A stretch of DNA of 64,000 bases from Nocardia jejuensis NBRC 103114 (GTDB lineage: Bacteria; Actinomycetota; Actinomycetes; Mycobacteriales; Mycobacteriaceae): assembly GCF_001613145.1 (NCBI RefSeq), contig NZ_BDBU01000029.1, forward strand, positions 1-64,000. Reading direction: 5' to 3'. Position 1 is the stretch's first letter; every line of letters begins with the position of its first letter. The notes under the pieces are model-generated. The model saw only the letters and a list, made by a program, of their open reading frames with translations, ran no database searches and was not told the origin of the DNA. Positions 25,548-34,700 of the stretch are shown here, in pieces. The position numbers were made by a program, and so were the translations under genes.

Positions 25548-26489
25548 CTAGGGCGTTGCCGTGCGGGCGTTCGGGTCGAAGCCGCCGGGGATCTCGTAGA
25601 CCAGGCCGGTGAAGGTGGCGCCGAAGAGGCGACCGGCGGAGAAGCCCCGGTCACCGCGGCCGTAGCTGACCACGCTGGTCAAATTCGGGCCGGAGCCGAG
25701 CACGCAGAACTGACCGGGGGCGTCGATCCGAATCACCTGACCGGACGGATTCAGCGGCACGACCGGGCGGTCGGCCGAATCCAGGGTGAGGCCGTCGGGA
25801 GCGTCGAGACCTCCGAGATCCAGCAGCGACTGCGGCGCACCGGGCGCGTTGGTGGGGATTCGGCTCACGCCAGGGTTCACGAAAGTTCGTGAGACGTAAA
25901 GGTATCCGTCGTCCCCGCCGAGCACCGCGCCGTTCGCACTGGGGAAGCTGCCCCAATCCGCCTGCACCACACCGTTCGGATACACCCGGCCGACCAGACT
26001 GCCGAAATCGTTGGTGGCGTAGACGGTTCCGTCCGAGGCCACATCCATCCCGTCCGCGGCGCTGAGTCCGGCGGCGAAGGGTTCCACGGCGCCGCTGTCC
26101 GGGTCGACCTTGATGATTCCCGCGTGCCGCAGCGAATCCCCGACCAGCGCCCGCGCGTCCGCGCCGTACCCGACGAGCAGTTTCCCGTCGGGAGCCCAGG
26201 CCAGCGCGCCGCCACCGCCGCTGGGCACGGTGGCGATGGTGACCGGGGCCGCCCCCGGGAAGTCGAATCGATAGACCCGGCCGCTGACCAGATCGGTGGT
26301 GTAGGCCCGGCCGGCCGCGTCCACCGTCAGACCTTCGAAGGCGCTACCCGGAGCGGACGCGACGATGGCGGTCGGCTGCCCGGCCCCGGCGCAGACCGGC
26401 GCGGCCTGGGCGGGAGCGGCCGCGAAGGTCGACAGGGCCGCGATGGTGAGCGATGTGAAGGCGATCGCCGCGGATTTCCTCGTGCTCAT
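25548..26489 (-). CDS. Secreted SMP-30/NHL-like beta-propeller protein
   Basis: 313 residues. Signal peptide ending AAPAQAAP (about residue 30). The mature chain repeats a propeller pattern of about 45 residues (GLTVDAAGRAYTTD, LAWAPDGKLLVGYG, GMDVASDGTVYATND, GLTLDSADRPVVPL), as in SMP-30 gluconolactonases and NHL proteins. It starts with Cys-containing PVCAGAG and has a second Cys in QFCVLG, a probable disulphide. Enzymatic function cannot be assigned; a lactonase-like or structural propeller are both possible. It is convergent with the TetR gene. Confidence 0.8.
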   Translation of the reverse strand: MSTRKSAAIAFTSLTIAALSTFAAAPAQAAPVCAGAGQPTAIVASAPGSAFEGLTVDAAGRAYTTDLVSGRVYRFDFPGAAPVTIATVPSGGGGALAWAPDGKLLVGYGADARALVGDSLRHAGIIKVDPDSGAVEPFAAGLSAADGMDVASDGTVYATNDFGSLVGRVYPNGVVQADWGSFPSANGAVLGGDDGYLYVSRTFVNPGVSRIPTNAPGAPQSLLDLGGLDAPDGLTLDSADRPVVPLNPSGQVIRIDAPGQFCVLGSGPNLTSVVSYGRGDRGFSAGRLFGATFTGLVYEIPGGFDPNARTATP

Positions 26490-26753
26490 TTCGCACCTCG
26501 GTGTGTCGGAAGGCTGTTTACCGTAGGACGGATCGAGATCACTACGGGTTCGATTACACGACAGTATTTTTCCTGACGAGTACCGAATTCACGCCCAGTG
26601 AAACAGCCCGTTCGCATCGGACCGACATTGTGGCCGGGGACGTCGGCATGGGCGTCGCGACGGGACAGGCGCCGGCCGCCCCGCAGACTTCCCAGCGGCC
26701 GGACCTCCCGTCCGCGAGGCGGCATCGGCCCATATGCCGCGCCGTCGCCGTGA

Positions 26754-27707
26754 TCAGAAACGACGGGCCCCGGTCACCGGCATGTTGTCCACGGGCGACA
26801 TCTTCACCCCGGACCCGTAGGTACTGGCGTGAATGACCTGCCCCTCACCGGCATACAGGGCGGAGTGACCGCCGCCGTAGTAGGAAACCAGATCACCCGG
26901 CTCCAATTCGTCCAGTGGTACCGGGGTTCCGGCCTCCAGCTGCGAATAGCTGGTGCGCGGCAGGTCGACACCGGCCTCGCGATACGACCACTGCACGAAA
27001 CCCGAGCAGTCGAAGGAGTCGGGCCCCGCCCCGCCGGTTCGATAATTCGCGCCGAGTTTGGAGCGAGCCGCCTCGACCGCGCGCTGGCCGTGCGTCTTCT
27101 GCGGCGTCACGCCGGGCATCGGCGCGGGCACCGCGGCCGAGTCGGTCAGTCCCGGAATTCCGGTCAGGGCCGGAATGCCGTTCGGGACGAGGAATTCACC
27201 GACTCCGGCAATGGACACCGAGCGAGAATCCGATGTCGCCGCGGTCGGGGCGGCGACGGGAGCAGGCTCGACCGGTGCGGCGGCCGGAATCGGCCGCGTC
27301 CCGATCGCGGGGGTGATCAGGTCCCGAATCGCCGTCTCGGGGATGGAAATCAGGCCGGTCGCCTCGGACTCACCCCGCCCCGGAAACGTCACGGGACGGA
27401 ATTCGAAGCGGCCCGCGACCTCGGGATCATCGAGCGGAATTTGCGCCGGCGCGAATTCGAATGCCGGGGTCATATCGATGACCGGGGCCGAATCGATGGG
27501 GGCGGGAATTACGAGTTGTGCCGTGATCTCGTTCGGGATCTCGATATCACCGATCACGGGAATCGTCACCGGTCGAGCGTCGGCCTGGCCCGCGGTGCAG
27601 AGGAGGGCGGCGCCTACGGCGGCTGCACCCAGTACGCCTGTGACCAGGCCCCTCCAGCTCACGCGGTCGAGAAGTCGAACCAACTGTCTATCACCGATAC
27701 TTTCCAT
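26754..27707 (-). CDS. NlpC/P60 peptidoglycan endopeptidase (Rip-like)
   Basis: 317 residues. An N-terminal hydrophobic segment (22-40) followed by a long Pro/Ile/Ala-rich region and a C-terminal NlpC/P60 domain with Cys234 (DCSGFVQWSY), His281 (GGGHSALYAG) and a third polar ligand at His293 (VIHASTYG). These cleave peptide stems of peptidoglycan in the wall, as RipA and RipB do in mycobacteria. Separate N-terminal coiled-coil segments seen in RipA are missing. It is divergent from the ParA-like operon. Confidence 0.9.
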   Translation of the reverse strand: MESIGDRQLVRLLDRVSWRGLVTGVLGAAAVGAALLCTAGQADARPVTIPVIGDIEIPNEITAQLVIPAPIDSAPVIDMTPAFEFAPAQIPLDDPEVAGRFEFRPVTFPGRGESEATGLISIPETAIRDLITPAIGTRPIPAAAPVEPAPVAAPTAATSDSRSVSIAGVGEFLVPNGIPALTGIPGLTDSAAVPAPMPGVTPQKTHGQRAVEAARSKLGANYRTGGAGPDSFDCSGFVQWSYREAGVDLPRTSYSQLEAGTPVPLDELEPGDLVSYYGGGHSALYAGEGQVIHASTYGSGVKMSPVDNMPVTGARRF

Positions 27708-27867
27708 GATGCGGTCCTCCGATCAAGCGGTCAGCTATCCGGCTTCCGTTCATCACACTCGAACATCTCGGTATTGCAGTCGTTCCGAGAATGGATAGTT
27801 CGCTGGATCTCGAATTACCGCAACGAATGACACGCGTGTAATTCATAACGGAATGATAAACATCCCC

Positions 27868-27891
27868 GGCTGTGTCCAATTGGACACAGCC
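27868..27891. promoter_or_regulatory. Perfect 24-bp palindrome upstream of parA-like gene
   Basis: GGCTGTGTCCAA and its exact complement, without a spacer, 124 bases before ATG 28016. The divergent gap 27708-28015 holds no gene. A palindrome this long and exact could be a parS-like centromere, a ParB or autorepressor operator, or a site for another regulator. It is a single copy in the window as far as I could see. Confidence 0.7.
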
Positions 27892-28015
27892 ATTTCTCGG
27901 CCGATTTCGGGCGAGGAAATGCGAAAACACGCCGACAATCCGAGGCAATACAAGTCGCTCATGTGAGACTGAAACGCGAGTTTCCATCCCCTCCCACATC
28001 GTCAGGAGGATGTTC

Positions 28016-28765
28016 ATGACCACATCCGCGACCGCCCCGAATCTCCCCGAACCGCTCGTCATCACGCTCGGAAATCTCAAGGGCGGGGTCGGCAAGACGA
28101 CCTCCGCGTTCTTCCTCGCCTCGTATTTCGCGACGGTGCACGAACACCGGGTGCTGGTGATCGACGCCGACCCGCTGAGTCAGACCGGCTACTCCTGGTA
28201 CCGGCGACTGCGGCAGGCCGAGGTGAGCGTGCCCTTCGATCTGATCGCCTTTCCGTCCCGGCACGTCGGGGACTGCATCACCGACAACGGCGCGAAGTAC
28301 GACGTGATCGTCGTGGACGCGGGCGGTGAATCGGCCGATATCTTCAAGGCGGCCGTCCCCGAGACCGATGAACTCATCCTGGTGACCAGCGTGAGCCCGT
28401 CGGAGGTCAAACGCGTACCCAGCACCTACCGGGCCGCCGAGGAGGCCGCGAGCGAGAGCTCCAAGGCCATCCGGGTGCGGGTGCTCATGACCAAGGTGCC
28501 GGTCACCATGAAGAGCGGCGTCAACGTCTCCACCGAATATCGTTCGCAGCGCGGCAATCTCGAAGACGCCGGCTACGACGTGTTCGAGTCCTATGTCAGC
28601 GGCTGGAAGTGGTACCGCGAGGCCGCCGATGGCGAGGTCGGCGACGGCGCGGAGAACCCGATCGAGGACCTCGGCGAATACCGCCGGGTCGGCGACGAAC
28701 TGATCAGCCCCTACCTGGCCGCCGCCGACGGCCCGGCCCGACTAGCCGTGGAGGTCCCCGCCTGA
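28016..28765 (+). CDS. ParA-family ATPase
   Basis: 249 residues, start at ATG 28016 with AGGAGG six bases upstream. The deviant Walker A box KGGVGKTTS (22-30) is that of ParA/MinD ATPases, followed by LVIDADPLSQTGYSW (Walker A' region) and VIVVDAGGES (Walker B). Short for plasmid type Ia ParA, since no N-terminal regulatory helix-turn-helix is present. Ends with an Ala-rich tail. It overlaps the ParB-like gene by one base (TGATG). ParA proteins move DNA or protein cargo by ATP-dependent oscillation; the cargo here is unknown. Confidence 0.88.
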   Translation: MTTSATAPNLPEPLVITLGNLKGGVGKTTSAFFLASYFATVHEHRVLVIDADPLSQTGYSWYRRLRQAEVSVPFDLIAFPSRHVGDCITDNGAKYDVIVVDAGGESADIFKAAVPETDELILVTSVSPSEVKRVPSTYRAAEEAASESSKAIRVRVLMTKVPVTMKSGVNVSTEYRSQRGNLEDAGYDVFESYVSGWKWYREAADGEVGDGAENPIEDLGEYRRVGDELISPYLAAADGPARLAVEVPA

Positions 28766-29841
28766 TGCCCCCGCAACGCCGTAAGAGTTCCATCGGAGGC
28801 GGTTCGACCCTGCCTCGCAACCCGCTCGCGGACGAGGCCGAGCACACCCCGCCGGTATCCCCGCTGCGCGATGCCGAATGGCAGCCCACCGCCGCCGCCC
28901 AACCCGCCGCCGCACGACCCGCACCCGCCGAGCCGACGGCCGCACGACCCGCCGCCGCGCAGCCCGCCGATTCCACCCGCCTGCTGCGGACCGACGGGCT
29001 GATCGCCAAGCGGCTTGCCGAGCAACCGACGAAACCGACGGCTCCGATCGCGCTGCCGATTCGCACGCCGCACACGGCCGACCCGGCGGTGCCGCCGTCC
29101 TCGAAGCCCGCCGCCGAACCGGTGATGGCGACGGCGAAACCCGCCCCGGCACAGCGGGATACGAACGAGGACATTCTCTCCATCCCGCTCCCCACCCCCG
29201 GGGACGGCCCGCTGAGCTCGCGTGAGCAGGAACAACTCGAGCTGTGCGAGTCCTCCATCGACGCACTGCGGGTGGCGTTCTGGACGGCGGGGCGGGCCCT
29301 GCAGATCGTGCGCGACGGGCGGCTCTACCGCAGCGAGCACGGCACCTTCGACGACTACGTCGAGAAGCGATGGGACATGCAGCGGTCCTACGCGCACAAA
29401 CTGATTCGCGCCTGGCCGCTCGCGGCCCGGCTGCACCCGATGGCGCCGTCCATCAACGAGGGCCAGGTGCGCGAGCTGCTGCCGATCGTGGTGGCGCACG
29501 GTGAGGACGTGGCCGTCACCGTCTACACGACGCTCGCCGCCGACGGGAAGGTCACCGCGAGCCGTCTGCGCGAGGCCGTGGCGGTGCTGCCCAGCGGGGC
29601 CGACCGCGGCGAGGTCATGCATCGGCTGCACGCCTGGCTGCGCGGTGATCTGCCCGAGGATCCCTCGCGCGCGCTCGGTTCGGATGTGTTCAGCACGGCC
29701 GAATCCCGGCTCACCGCACTGGCCCGGAAGGTGGTCAAGGGGTCGGGCACGGATCCGGCAGCGGCCCGGGAATTCGCGGCGAAGATGCGCACCCTGGCCG
29801 AGCTGATCGAGCAGCAGCTGCCCGCCACACCGGTGCGGTAG
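28765..29841 (+). CDS. ParB-like DNA-binding partner of ParA
   Basis: 358 residues. The N-terminal 150 residues are a Pro/Ala-rich linker (repeats of AAARPAPAEP type). A helical domain follows with SSIDALRVAFWTAGRAL, RLYRSEHGTFDDYVEKRWDM, QRSYAHKLIRAW and NEGQVRELLPIV, which resembles phage/plasmid-type KorB/ParB helix-turn-helix segments rather than the chromosomal ParB. The canonical ParB CTP-binding box (GxxRxxR) is not apparent. Co-transcribed and translationally coupled to ParA. It probably binds DNA at the palindrome at 27868 or another site. Confidence 0.65.
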   Translation: MPPQRRKSSIGGGSTLPRNPLADEAEHTPPVSPLRDAEWQPTAAAQPAAARPAPAEPTAARPAAAQPADSTRLLRTDGLIAKRLAEQPTKPTAPIALPIRTPHTADPAVPPSSKPAAEPVMATAKPAPAQRDTNEDILSIPLPTPGDGPLSSREQEQLELCESSIDALRVAFWTAGRALQIVRDGRLYRSEHGTFDDYVEKRWDMQRSYAHKLIRAWPLAARLHPMAPSINEGQVRELLPIVVAHGEDVAVTVYTTLAADGKVTASRLREAVAVLPSGADRGEVMHRLHAWLRGDLPEDPSRALGSDVFSTAESRLTALARKVVKGSGTDPAAAREFAAKMRTLAELIEQQLPATPVR

Positions 29842-29856
29842 AGCTTCTCCGACTTC

Positions 29857-29890
29857 GTGAGGGGGCCCGGCGTACGCCGGGCCCCCTCAC
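29857..29890. terminator. Perfect 34-base palindromic terminator
   Basis: GTGAGGGGGCCCGGCGT and its exact complement abut without a loop. It lies 15 bases after the stop of the parB-like gene. Confidence 0.75.
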
Positions 29891-29951
29891 TCGTTCCGAC
29901 CGCAATGAGATTCCGGACGACCGGCAATGAAATGATCCGGCGCACAACGAG

Positions 29952-29981
29952 AACGGGCACCCGGTGAACCGGGTGCCCGTT
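29952..29981. terminator. Intrinsic terminator of glpR
   Basis: A 14-bp stem AACGGGCACCCGGT/ACCGGGTGCCCGTT with a 2-base loop lies 20 bases beyond the minus-strand glpR stop (30002). Confidence 0.75.
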
Positions 29982-30001
29982 GGTCGTCGTGTGCGGTGTG
30001 G

Positions 30002-31189
30002 TTATTCGCCGACCGCGCGGCGGTCGCGGCTGCCCGCGGCGCGCTGGCGGGTGGCGCGGGCCGAGGCCGCGTCGAAGAGTTCGAGATTCTCGAAAACCGG
30101 GTCCTCGTCATCGGGTTCGACGAGCACGGCGCGGCGCAGCTGGCTGCGCGCGGTCTCCTTGTCCGGGCGCGGGCGATCGGGCGCCTGATCCTGCTCCTGC
30201 TCGGCGTCGTCCTCGTGCTTGCGCAACCGAGAGGTCCGGCGGCGACGGATCTCCTCCTCCAGATGCACCTGTCTGCGTAGATAGGCCAGATAGCCCACCA
30301 GCACCGTGCCGGACAGCGCCGAGAGCCACCACAGCACCGGCGAGAGCGCCAGACCAGCGGCGGCGAACAGCAGGGCGCCCAGCACCAGACCGAGCACCGC
30401 GCGCTGGCGGAAGGTGTAGCGGGCCACACGGGCGATGGCGTCGGCTTCGGGGTCGTAGCCGCCTCGGCCACGTCGGCTGGGAACGAAATCCGGGTCCTCG
30501 GAATCGGATTCGTCGAACTCCTCGTGCTCGGGTTCGGGGTCGCGCAGCGCCGGAACCCTGGTGGCCTGCTGCGGTGGCGCGACCTTGTGCCGCGCCCGCC
30601 GGACGGGCTCCTCGGGCTCGGCGCCGCCGGAGGGCGTCGCGGGCTCGGCGAGGTCGGATTCGGATGCTGTCGCGCTGTGCTCTATCGCTTCATTCTCGGG
30701 CTCGTCGCCGAGTTGCCGGTCCGGTTCGCCGATATCGGATCGAGAATCGAATATCGCTGCCTCTGGCTGGGATTCACCGGCGTCCCGCACCCTGGACTCG
30801 CGCTCCGGCTCGACCGGTTCGGCGGGCTCTGCGATCACCTCGACCTGTGTCGCCACGGAAGCCGAGCTCTCCGTGTGGCGTTCGCGGGCGGTCTCGAAAT
30901 CCTCGTCGTCCGATCCAGCTGTGCTGTCGTCCGATTTGGTCATCCGATCCTCCGGATCATCGCTGTGGTGATGCTTCCTGCGAACCGGCACGTAGTCCGG
31001 ATCGGTGTCATGTCCGGAAGCCGGACCTTTTCTGATGCGTCGCTCGGTGTCGTCGCCGCGATGCAGCACCCTCGTGGACAACGCGGCATCGGTGTGTTGA
31101 CGAATACGCGGATGACGCGAGGTCAACATCGGAAACAGCACGAACACCCAGAGGACGACCAGACCGATCCACAAGATCGAATTCGGCAT
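30002..31189 (-). CDS. glpR: Membrane receptor GlpR (SepX-like), cell-division partner of Glp
   Basis: 395 residues, start ATG 31189, GGAGG ten bases upstream. An N-terminal transmembrane helix (about residues 4-22, MPNSILWIGLVVLWVFVLFP) is followed by a long acidic, low-complexity region and a second hydrophobic pair (near 275-315, LGLVLGALLFAAAGLAL) before a basic/acidic C-terminus. In Corynebacterium glutamicum the Glp receptor GlpR binds a MoeA-like partner, Glp, linked to FtsZ; the Streptomyces homologue is SepX. The location after galU, glp and rimJ matches that synteny. The disordered region between membrane segments is typical. Confidence 0.8.
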   Translation of the reverse strand: MPNSILWIGLVVLWVFVLFPMLTSRHPRIRQHTDAALSTRVLHRGDDTERRIRKGPASGHDTDPDYVPVRRKHHHSDDPEDRMTKSDDSTAGSDDEDFETARERHTESSASVATQVEVIAEPAEPVEPERESRVRDAGESQPEAAIFDSRSDIGEPDRQLGDEPENEAIEHSATASESDLAEPATPSGGAEPEEPVRRARHKVAPPQQATRVPALRDPEPEHEEFDESDSEDPDFVPSRRGRGGYDPEADAIARVARYTFRQRAVLGLVLGALLFAAAGLALSPVLWWLSALSGTVLVGYLAYLRRQVHLEEEIRRRRTSRLRKHEDDAEQEQDQAPDRPRPDKETARSQLRRAVLVEPDDEDPVFENLELFDAASARATRQRAAGSRDRRAVGE

Positions 31190-31379
31190 CGCACTCACAC
31201 CTCCGTCCCCGCCTGACCGACTGCCCTTCCGATGTGTACAGATCTTCTGACGTGCACTGCCTTTCGACGTGCACCGCAGCAGCTTCCGGCAGGCGTCCGG
31301 ACGCACCACCGACGTCCGTAGGCTAGTTTCACACCCCAGGAATATCCCGCAGGCGCGCCGACAACACCTGCCACAGTAG

Positions 31380-32033
31380 TCACACGGCTCTGGTTGCTCG
31401 CCCCGCGCGAATCAGCCGATCCACCACCGTGCCCGACACCTCTTCCACCGTCATAGCCACCAGCAGATGATCGCGCCATGCCCCGTCCACATCCAGGTAG
31501 CGGCGCAGTAGCCCCTCCTCCCGGAACCCCACATTGCGCAGAACAGCCTGGCTGGCAAGGTTTTCCGGGCGCACCGTCGCCTCCACGCGATGCAGGCCCA
31601 CCTCACCGAAGCAGTGATCGAGCCCCAGCGCCAGCGCGGCCGTGGCCACGCCCTGACCGCTCAGATCCTTGGCGACCCAGTAGCCGATCCACGCCGAACG
31701 CAGGGCGCCGCGCACGATGTTGCCGACCGTGATCTGCCCGGCGAAACTCCCGTTCACCTCGATGACCAGGGGAATCATCGAACCCCGCCGGGCCTCGGCC
31801 TTCAGCGAGGACCACAGCGACGGCCAGTTCGAGGCATGGTTGCGCGCCTCCCAGGCACCGCGCCCGGTCGGCTCCCACAACTCCAGATAATCCCGGTCCC
31901 GGGTGCGAATCCGGGACCATGCCGCCGCATCGCGCAGCCGGATCGGCCGCAGTGTCACCTGACCGGCCGCCACCTGCACCGGGCCCAGATGCGCGGGCCA
32001 CCCCGGATGCTGGGTGGCCCGGAAGACGTTCAT
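31380..32033 (-). CDS. rimJ: RimJ/RimL-type GNAT N-acetyltransferase
   Basis: 217 residues. GNAT motifs A/B are present: GYWVAKDLSGQGVATAALAL and HRVEATVRPENLASQ, with AVLRNVGFREEGLLRRYL at the end, typical of RimJ/RimL acetyltransferases of ribosomal protein N-termini. The order galU, glp, rimJ, glpR is conserved among mycolate actinobacteria. ATG 32033 is 10 bases after the glp stop; a GTG at 32042 overlapping that stop is possible. It is in the same transcription unit as glp. Confidence 0.88.
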   Translation of the reverse strand: MNVFRATQHPGWPAHLGPVQVAAGQVTLRPIRLRDAAAWSRIRTRDRDYLELWEPTGRGAWEARNHASNWPSLWSSLKAEARRGSMIPLVIEVNGSFAGQITVGNIVRGALRSAWIGYWVAKDLSGQGVATAALALGLDHCFGEVGLHRVEATVRPENLASQAVLRNVGFREEGLLRRYLDVDGAWRDHLLVAMTVEEVSGTVVDRLIRAGRATRAV

Positions 32034-32043
32034 GTCCAACACT

Positions 32044-33303
32044 TCACCCACGCTGCGCGAGGAAGGCGACCCGAACCTCGTCACCGGTTCGCACCTCGGT
32101 GACATCCGGATCCACCACGATGAGGCTGTTGGCCTCCGCCATGGTGGCCAGCAGATGCGAGGAGGCCCCGTTCGGCCCGCCCAGCGGCTGCACCAGATAG
32201 TCACCGGTCTGCTCGTCACGCATGAGCTGGGCGCGCAGATAACCGCGCCGCCCCGGAATCGAGGCGATCGGCAGGATGGTCCGCGCGCGCACCACCCGGC
32301 GCATGGGATGACGGCGGCCCAGCGCGATCCGGATCAGCGGACGCACCATGACCTCGAAAACCACCAGCGCGCCAACCGGATTCGACGGCAGCAGGAAGGT
32401 CGGCACCTCGTCGCGGCCCAGCAGACCGAAACCCTGCACCGATCCCGGATGCATGGCGACCCGGGTGATCTCCAACTCGCCCAGTCCCTCGAGCGCCTCG
32501 CGAACCTGCTCGGACGCCCAGCCGCCGACCGCACCCGCGATCACCACGACCTCGGAGCGAACCAGCTGGCCCTCCACCACATCTCGCAGCCGCTTGGGAT
32601 CGCCGCTGACGATGCCGACCCGGTTCACGTCCGCGCCCGCGTCCCGCGCGGCGGCCGCCAGCGCGTAGGAATTCACGTCGTAGACCTGCCCCGGACCGGG
32701 CGTGCGATCGATATCGACCAGCTCACCACCGACCGAGATCACCGACAGCCGCGGACGCGGGTGCACCAGCACCTTGTCCCGGCCCACCGCGGCCAGCAGA
32801 CCCACCTGAGCGGGGCCGATGATGGTGCCCGCGCGCACGGCCAGATCACCCGGCTGCACGTCGTCGCCGATGCGGCGCACGTAGTCGCCCGAACGCACCG
32901 GCTCGTACACCTTCACGCGCGCACGTCCGCCGTCGGTGAAGTCCAGTGGCAGAACGGCATCCGCGAGGGTCGGCAACGGCGCGCCGGTGTCGACGCGCAC
33001 GGTCTGCCTGGGCTGCAGGCGAATCGGCTGCCGCGAACCGGCCGCGACCTCCCCGACCACCGGCAGCGTCAGGTCGACGGCCTCACCGTCCTCGCCGCGA
33101 ATGTTCGCACCCGCACCGGACACATCGACGCTGCGCACCGCGTAGCCGTCGATGGCCGCCTGGTCGAAACCCGGTAGCGGACGCTCGGTGACCACGTCCT
33201 CGGCGCACAGTAATCCCTGAGCCTCCGAGATCGCGACCCGGACCGGCCGCGGCGCGACTGCGGCCGCGGTCACCTTGATCTGCTGATCCTCAACCGAGCG
33301 CAT
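32044..33303 (-). CDS. glp: MoeA-like protein Glp (gephyrin-like division factor)
   Basis: 419 residues, MoeA fold: PLPGFDQAAIDGYAVRS (N-terminal), VGGELVDID and PSNPVGALVVFEVMVRPL. Regions of bona fide MoeA differ here: the catalytic segment usually reading SSGGVS is IAGAVGGWASEQVREAL, and the MKPGK substrate loop is MHPGSVQGFG. Loss of these supports the corynebacterial Glp function (FtsZ-binding scaffold) over molybdotransferase activity. Start MRSVEDQQ at 33303 is preferred, since an in-frame upstream ATG adds only ten residues. It is syntenic with galU, rimJ and glpR. Confidence 0.75.
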   Translation of the reverse strand: MRSVEDQQIKVTAAAVAPRPVRVAISEAQGLLCAEDVVTERPLPGFDQAAIDGYAVRSVDVSGAGANIRGEDGEAVDLTLPVVGEVAAGSRQPIRLQPRQTVRVDTGAPLPTLADAVLPLDFTDGGRARVKVYEPVRSGDYVRRIGDDVQPGDLAVRAGTIIGPAQVGLLAAVGRDKVLVHPRPRLSVISVGGELVDIDRTPGPGQVYDVNSYALAAAARDAGADVNRVGIVSGDPKRLRDVVEGQLVRSEVVVIAGAVGGWASEQVREALEGLGELEITRVAMHPGSVQGFGLLGRDEVPTFLLPSNPVGALVVFEVMVRPLIRIALGRRHPMRRVVRARTILPIASIPGRRGYLRAQLMRDEQTGDYLVQPLGGPNGASSHLLATMAEANSLIVVDPDVTEVRTGDEVRVAFLAQRG

Positions 33304-33354
33304 TCCGCCCTTCCCTGGTCTCGCGCACTGCACACCCCGTCAACGGAGACTTCG

Positions 33355-34293
33355 TTATTCGTACGAGGTGGGCTGCGGATTCCAGCCCGGCCCGAGCCGC
33401 TGCTCGAGCCACTCGCGCAGGGCGGGGCCGTATTCCTCTCGTTCCAAAGCGAAATCGACCGCAGCACGAAGATATCCGCCCGGGTTGCCCAGATCGTGTC
33501 GCGACCCGCGATGCACCACCACGTGCACCGGATGTCCCTCCGCGATCAGCAACGCGATGGCGTCGGTCAGCTGCAATTCGCCGCCCGCGCCCGGCGTGAT
33601 CCGGCGCAGCGCGTCGAAGACGGCGCGGTCCAACAGGTATCGGCCGGCGGCGGCGTACGTGGACGGGGCATCGGCCAGGGCGGGCTTCTCCACCATGCCG
33701 TTGACCTTGAGCACATCCGGGCGCGCGCCGGGCACCGGCTCGACGTCGAAGACGCCGTAGGCGCTGACCTGATCCTTGGGCACGTCGATCGCGCACAGCA
33801 CCGAACCGCCGTAGGACTCACGCACGCGGGCCATCAGTCCCAGCACGCCGGTGGGCAGCACCAGATCGTCCGGCAGCAGCACCGCGATGGCGGACTCGTC
33901 CTCGTCGAGCACCGACTCCGCCTGCGCCACCGCGTGACCCAGGCCCAGCGGCTCCTCCTGCACGACCGAGGTCACGTCCAGCAGACCGGGGGCCTTGCGG
34001 ACCTTCTCCAGCAGGTGGAACTTGCCGCGCTCGGCGAGGGTTCCCTCGAGCACCAGATCCTCGACGAAATGCGCGACCACACCGTCTTTTCCGGGGGACG
34101 TCACGATCACCAGCCGTTCGGCGCCGGATTCCGCGGCCTCGGCGGCGACCAGTTCGATGCCCGGGGTGTCGACCACCGGCAGCAACTCCTTGGGCACCGT
34201 CTTGGTCGCGGGCAGGAACCTGGTGCCGAGCCCCGCCGCGGGCACTACCGCGGTGCGGAAGCACGACGTAGCTCCGCCGCCATTCGCTGTCAT
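33355..34293 (-). CDS. galU: UTP-glucose-1-phosphate uridylyltransferase
   Basis: 312 residues of normal length. Nucleotidyltransferase signature GLGTRFLPATKTVPKELLPV sits near the N-terminus, with GLGHAVAQAE and VEKP further on. It makes UDP-glucose from UTP and glucose-1-phosphate for cell-wall polysaccharide, trehalose and glycolipid synthesis. First gene of the galU-glp-rimJ-glpR order, 51 bases upstream of glp. The upstream 400 bases hold its promoter. Confidence 0.95.
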   Translation of the reverse strand: MTANGGGATSCFRTAVVPAAGLGTRFLPATKTVPKELLPVVDTPGIELVAAEAAESGAERLVIVTSPGKDGVVAHFVEDLVLEGTLAERGKFHLLEKVRKAPGLLDVTSVVQEEPLGLGHAVAQAESVLDEDESAIAVLLPDDLVLPTGVLGLMARVRESYGGSVLCAIDVPKDQVSAYGVFDVEPVPGARPDVLKVNGMVEKPALADAPSTYAAAGRYLLDRAVFDALRRITPGAGGELQLTDAIALLIAEGHPVHVVVHRGSRHDLGNPGGYLRAAVDFALEREEYGPALREWLEQRLGPGWNPQPTSYE

Positions 34294-34700
34294 GAACTCA
34301 CCCTATCCATTCGTCATGCCTATCGACGCGGCGCTCACGCCGTCTCGATGTCCCCGAGAGCCTAAGGCTCCGGGCCGCGCGGAGCGCAGTGAACGCAGCA
34401 CTGCCCCATGAACTTCGCACCCTCGGGACCGCATCGGACCCTTTCCCGCGCCGCGGCGATGCCCCGGAGAGTGCGGTGCGCCACACCTTCCGAAGGGTGC
34501 GAAGCGCCACACGGCTCTTAGCCGGGTGGCGCCGCTATCGCTCGAACGCGCGAGATGTCTGGGATCCCGATCGCGATGTTCGGTAATGCTCGATTCGTCG
34601 GGTATTGCCGTTTTCTCGGTATACCGCTTTGTCTGAGTTCTAACCGCAGGCACATACCCGCAAACCTGTGGGTCCCACCACCTGCGCATATCGTTGTCCG
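34294..34700. other. Divergent gap galU / cyclo-ligase
   Basis: About 400 bases with no convincing gene. It is GC-rich with small internal inverted repeats (for example AGCCTTAGGCT-like near 34360-34372). It must hold both divergent promoters. No tRNA-like cloverleaf was found. Confidence 0.45.

Noticed and set aside
26490..26753. Possible small gene between the SMP-30-like and NlpC/P60 genes
   Set aside because: Frames there lack RBS and coding bias; read as promoter and untranslated sequence.
28016..29841. Integrated plasmid or conjugative element around the ParA/ParB-like pair
   Set aside because: No integrase, relaxase, replication gene or tRNA attachment site seen; kept only as a possibility in the findings.
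34294..34700. Possible tRNA or small RNA in the galU gap
   Set aside because: No cloverleaf or convincing promoter-terminator pair could be drawn.
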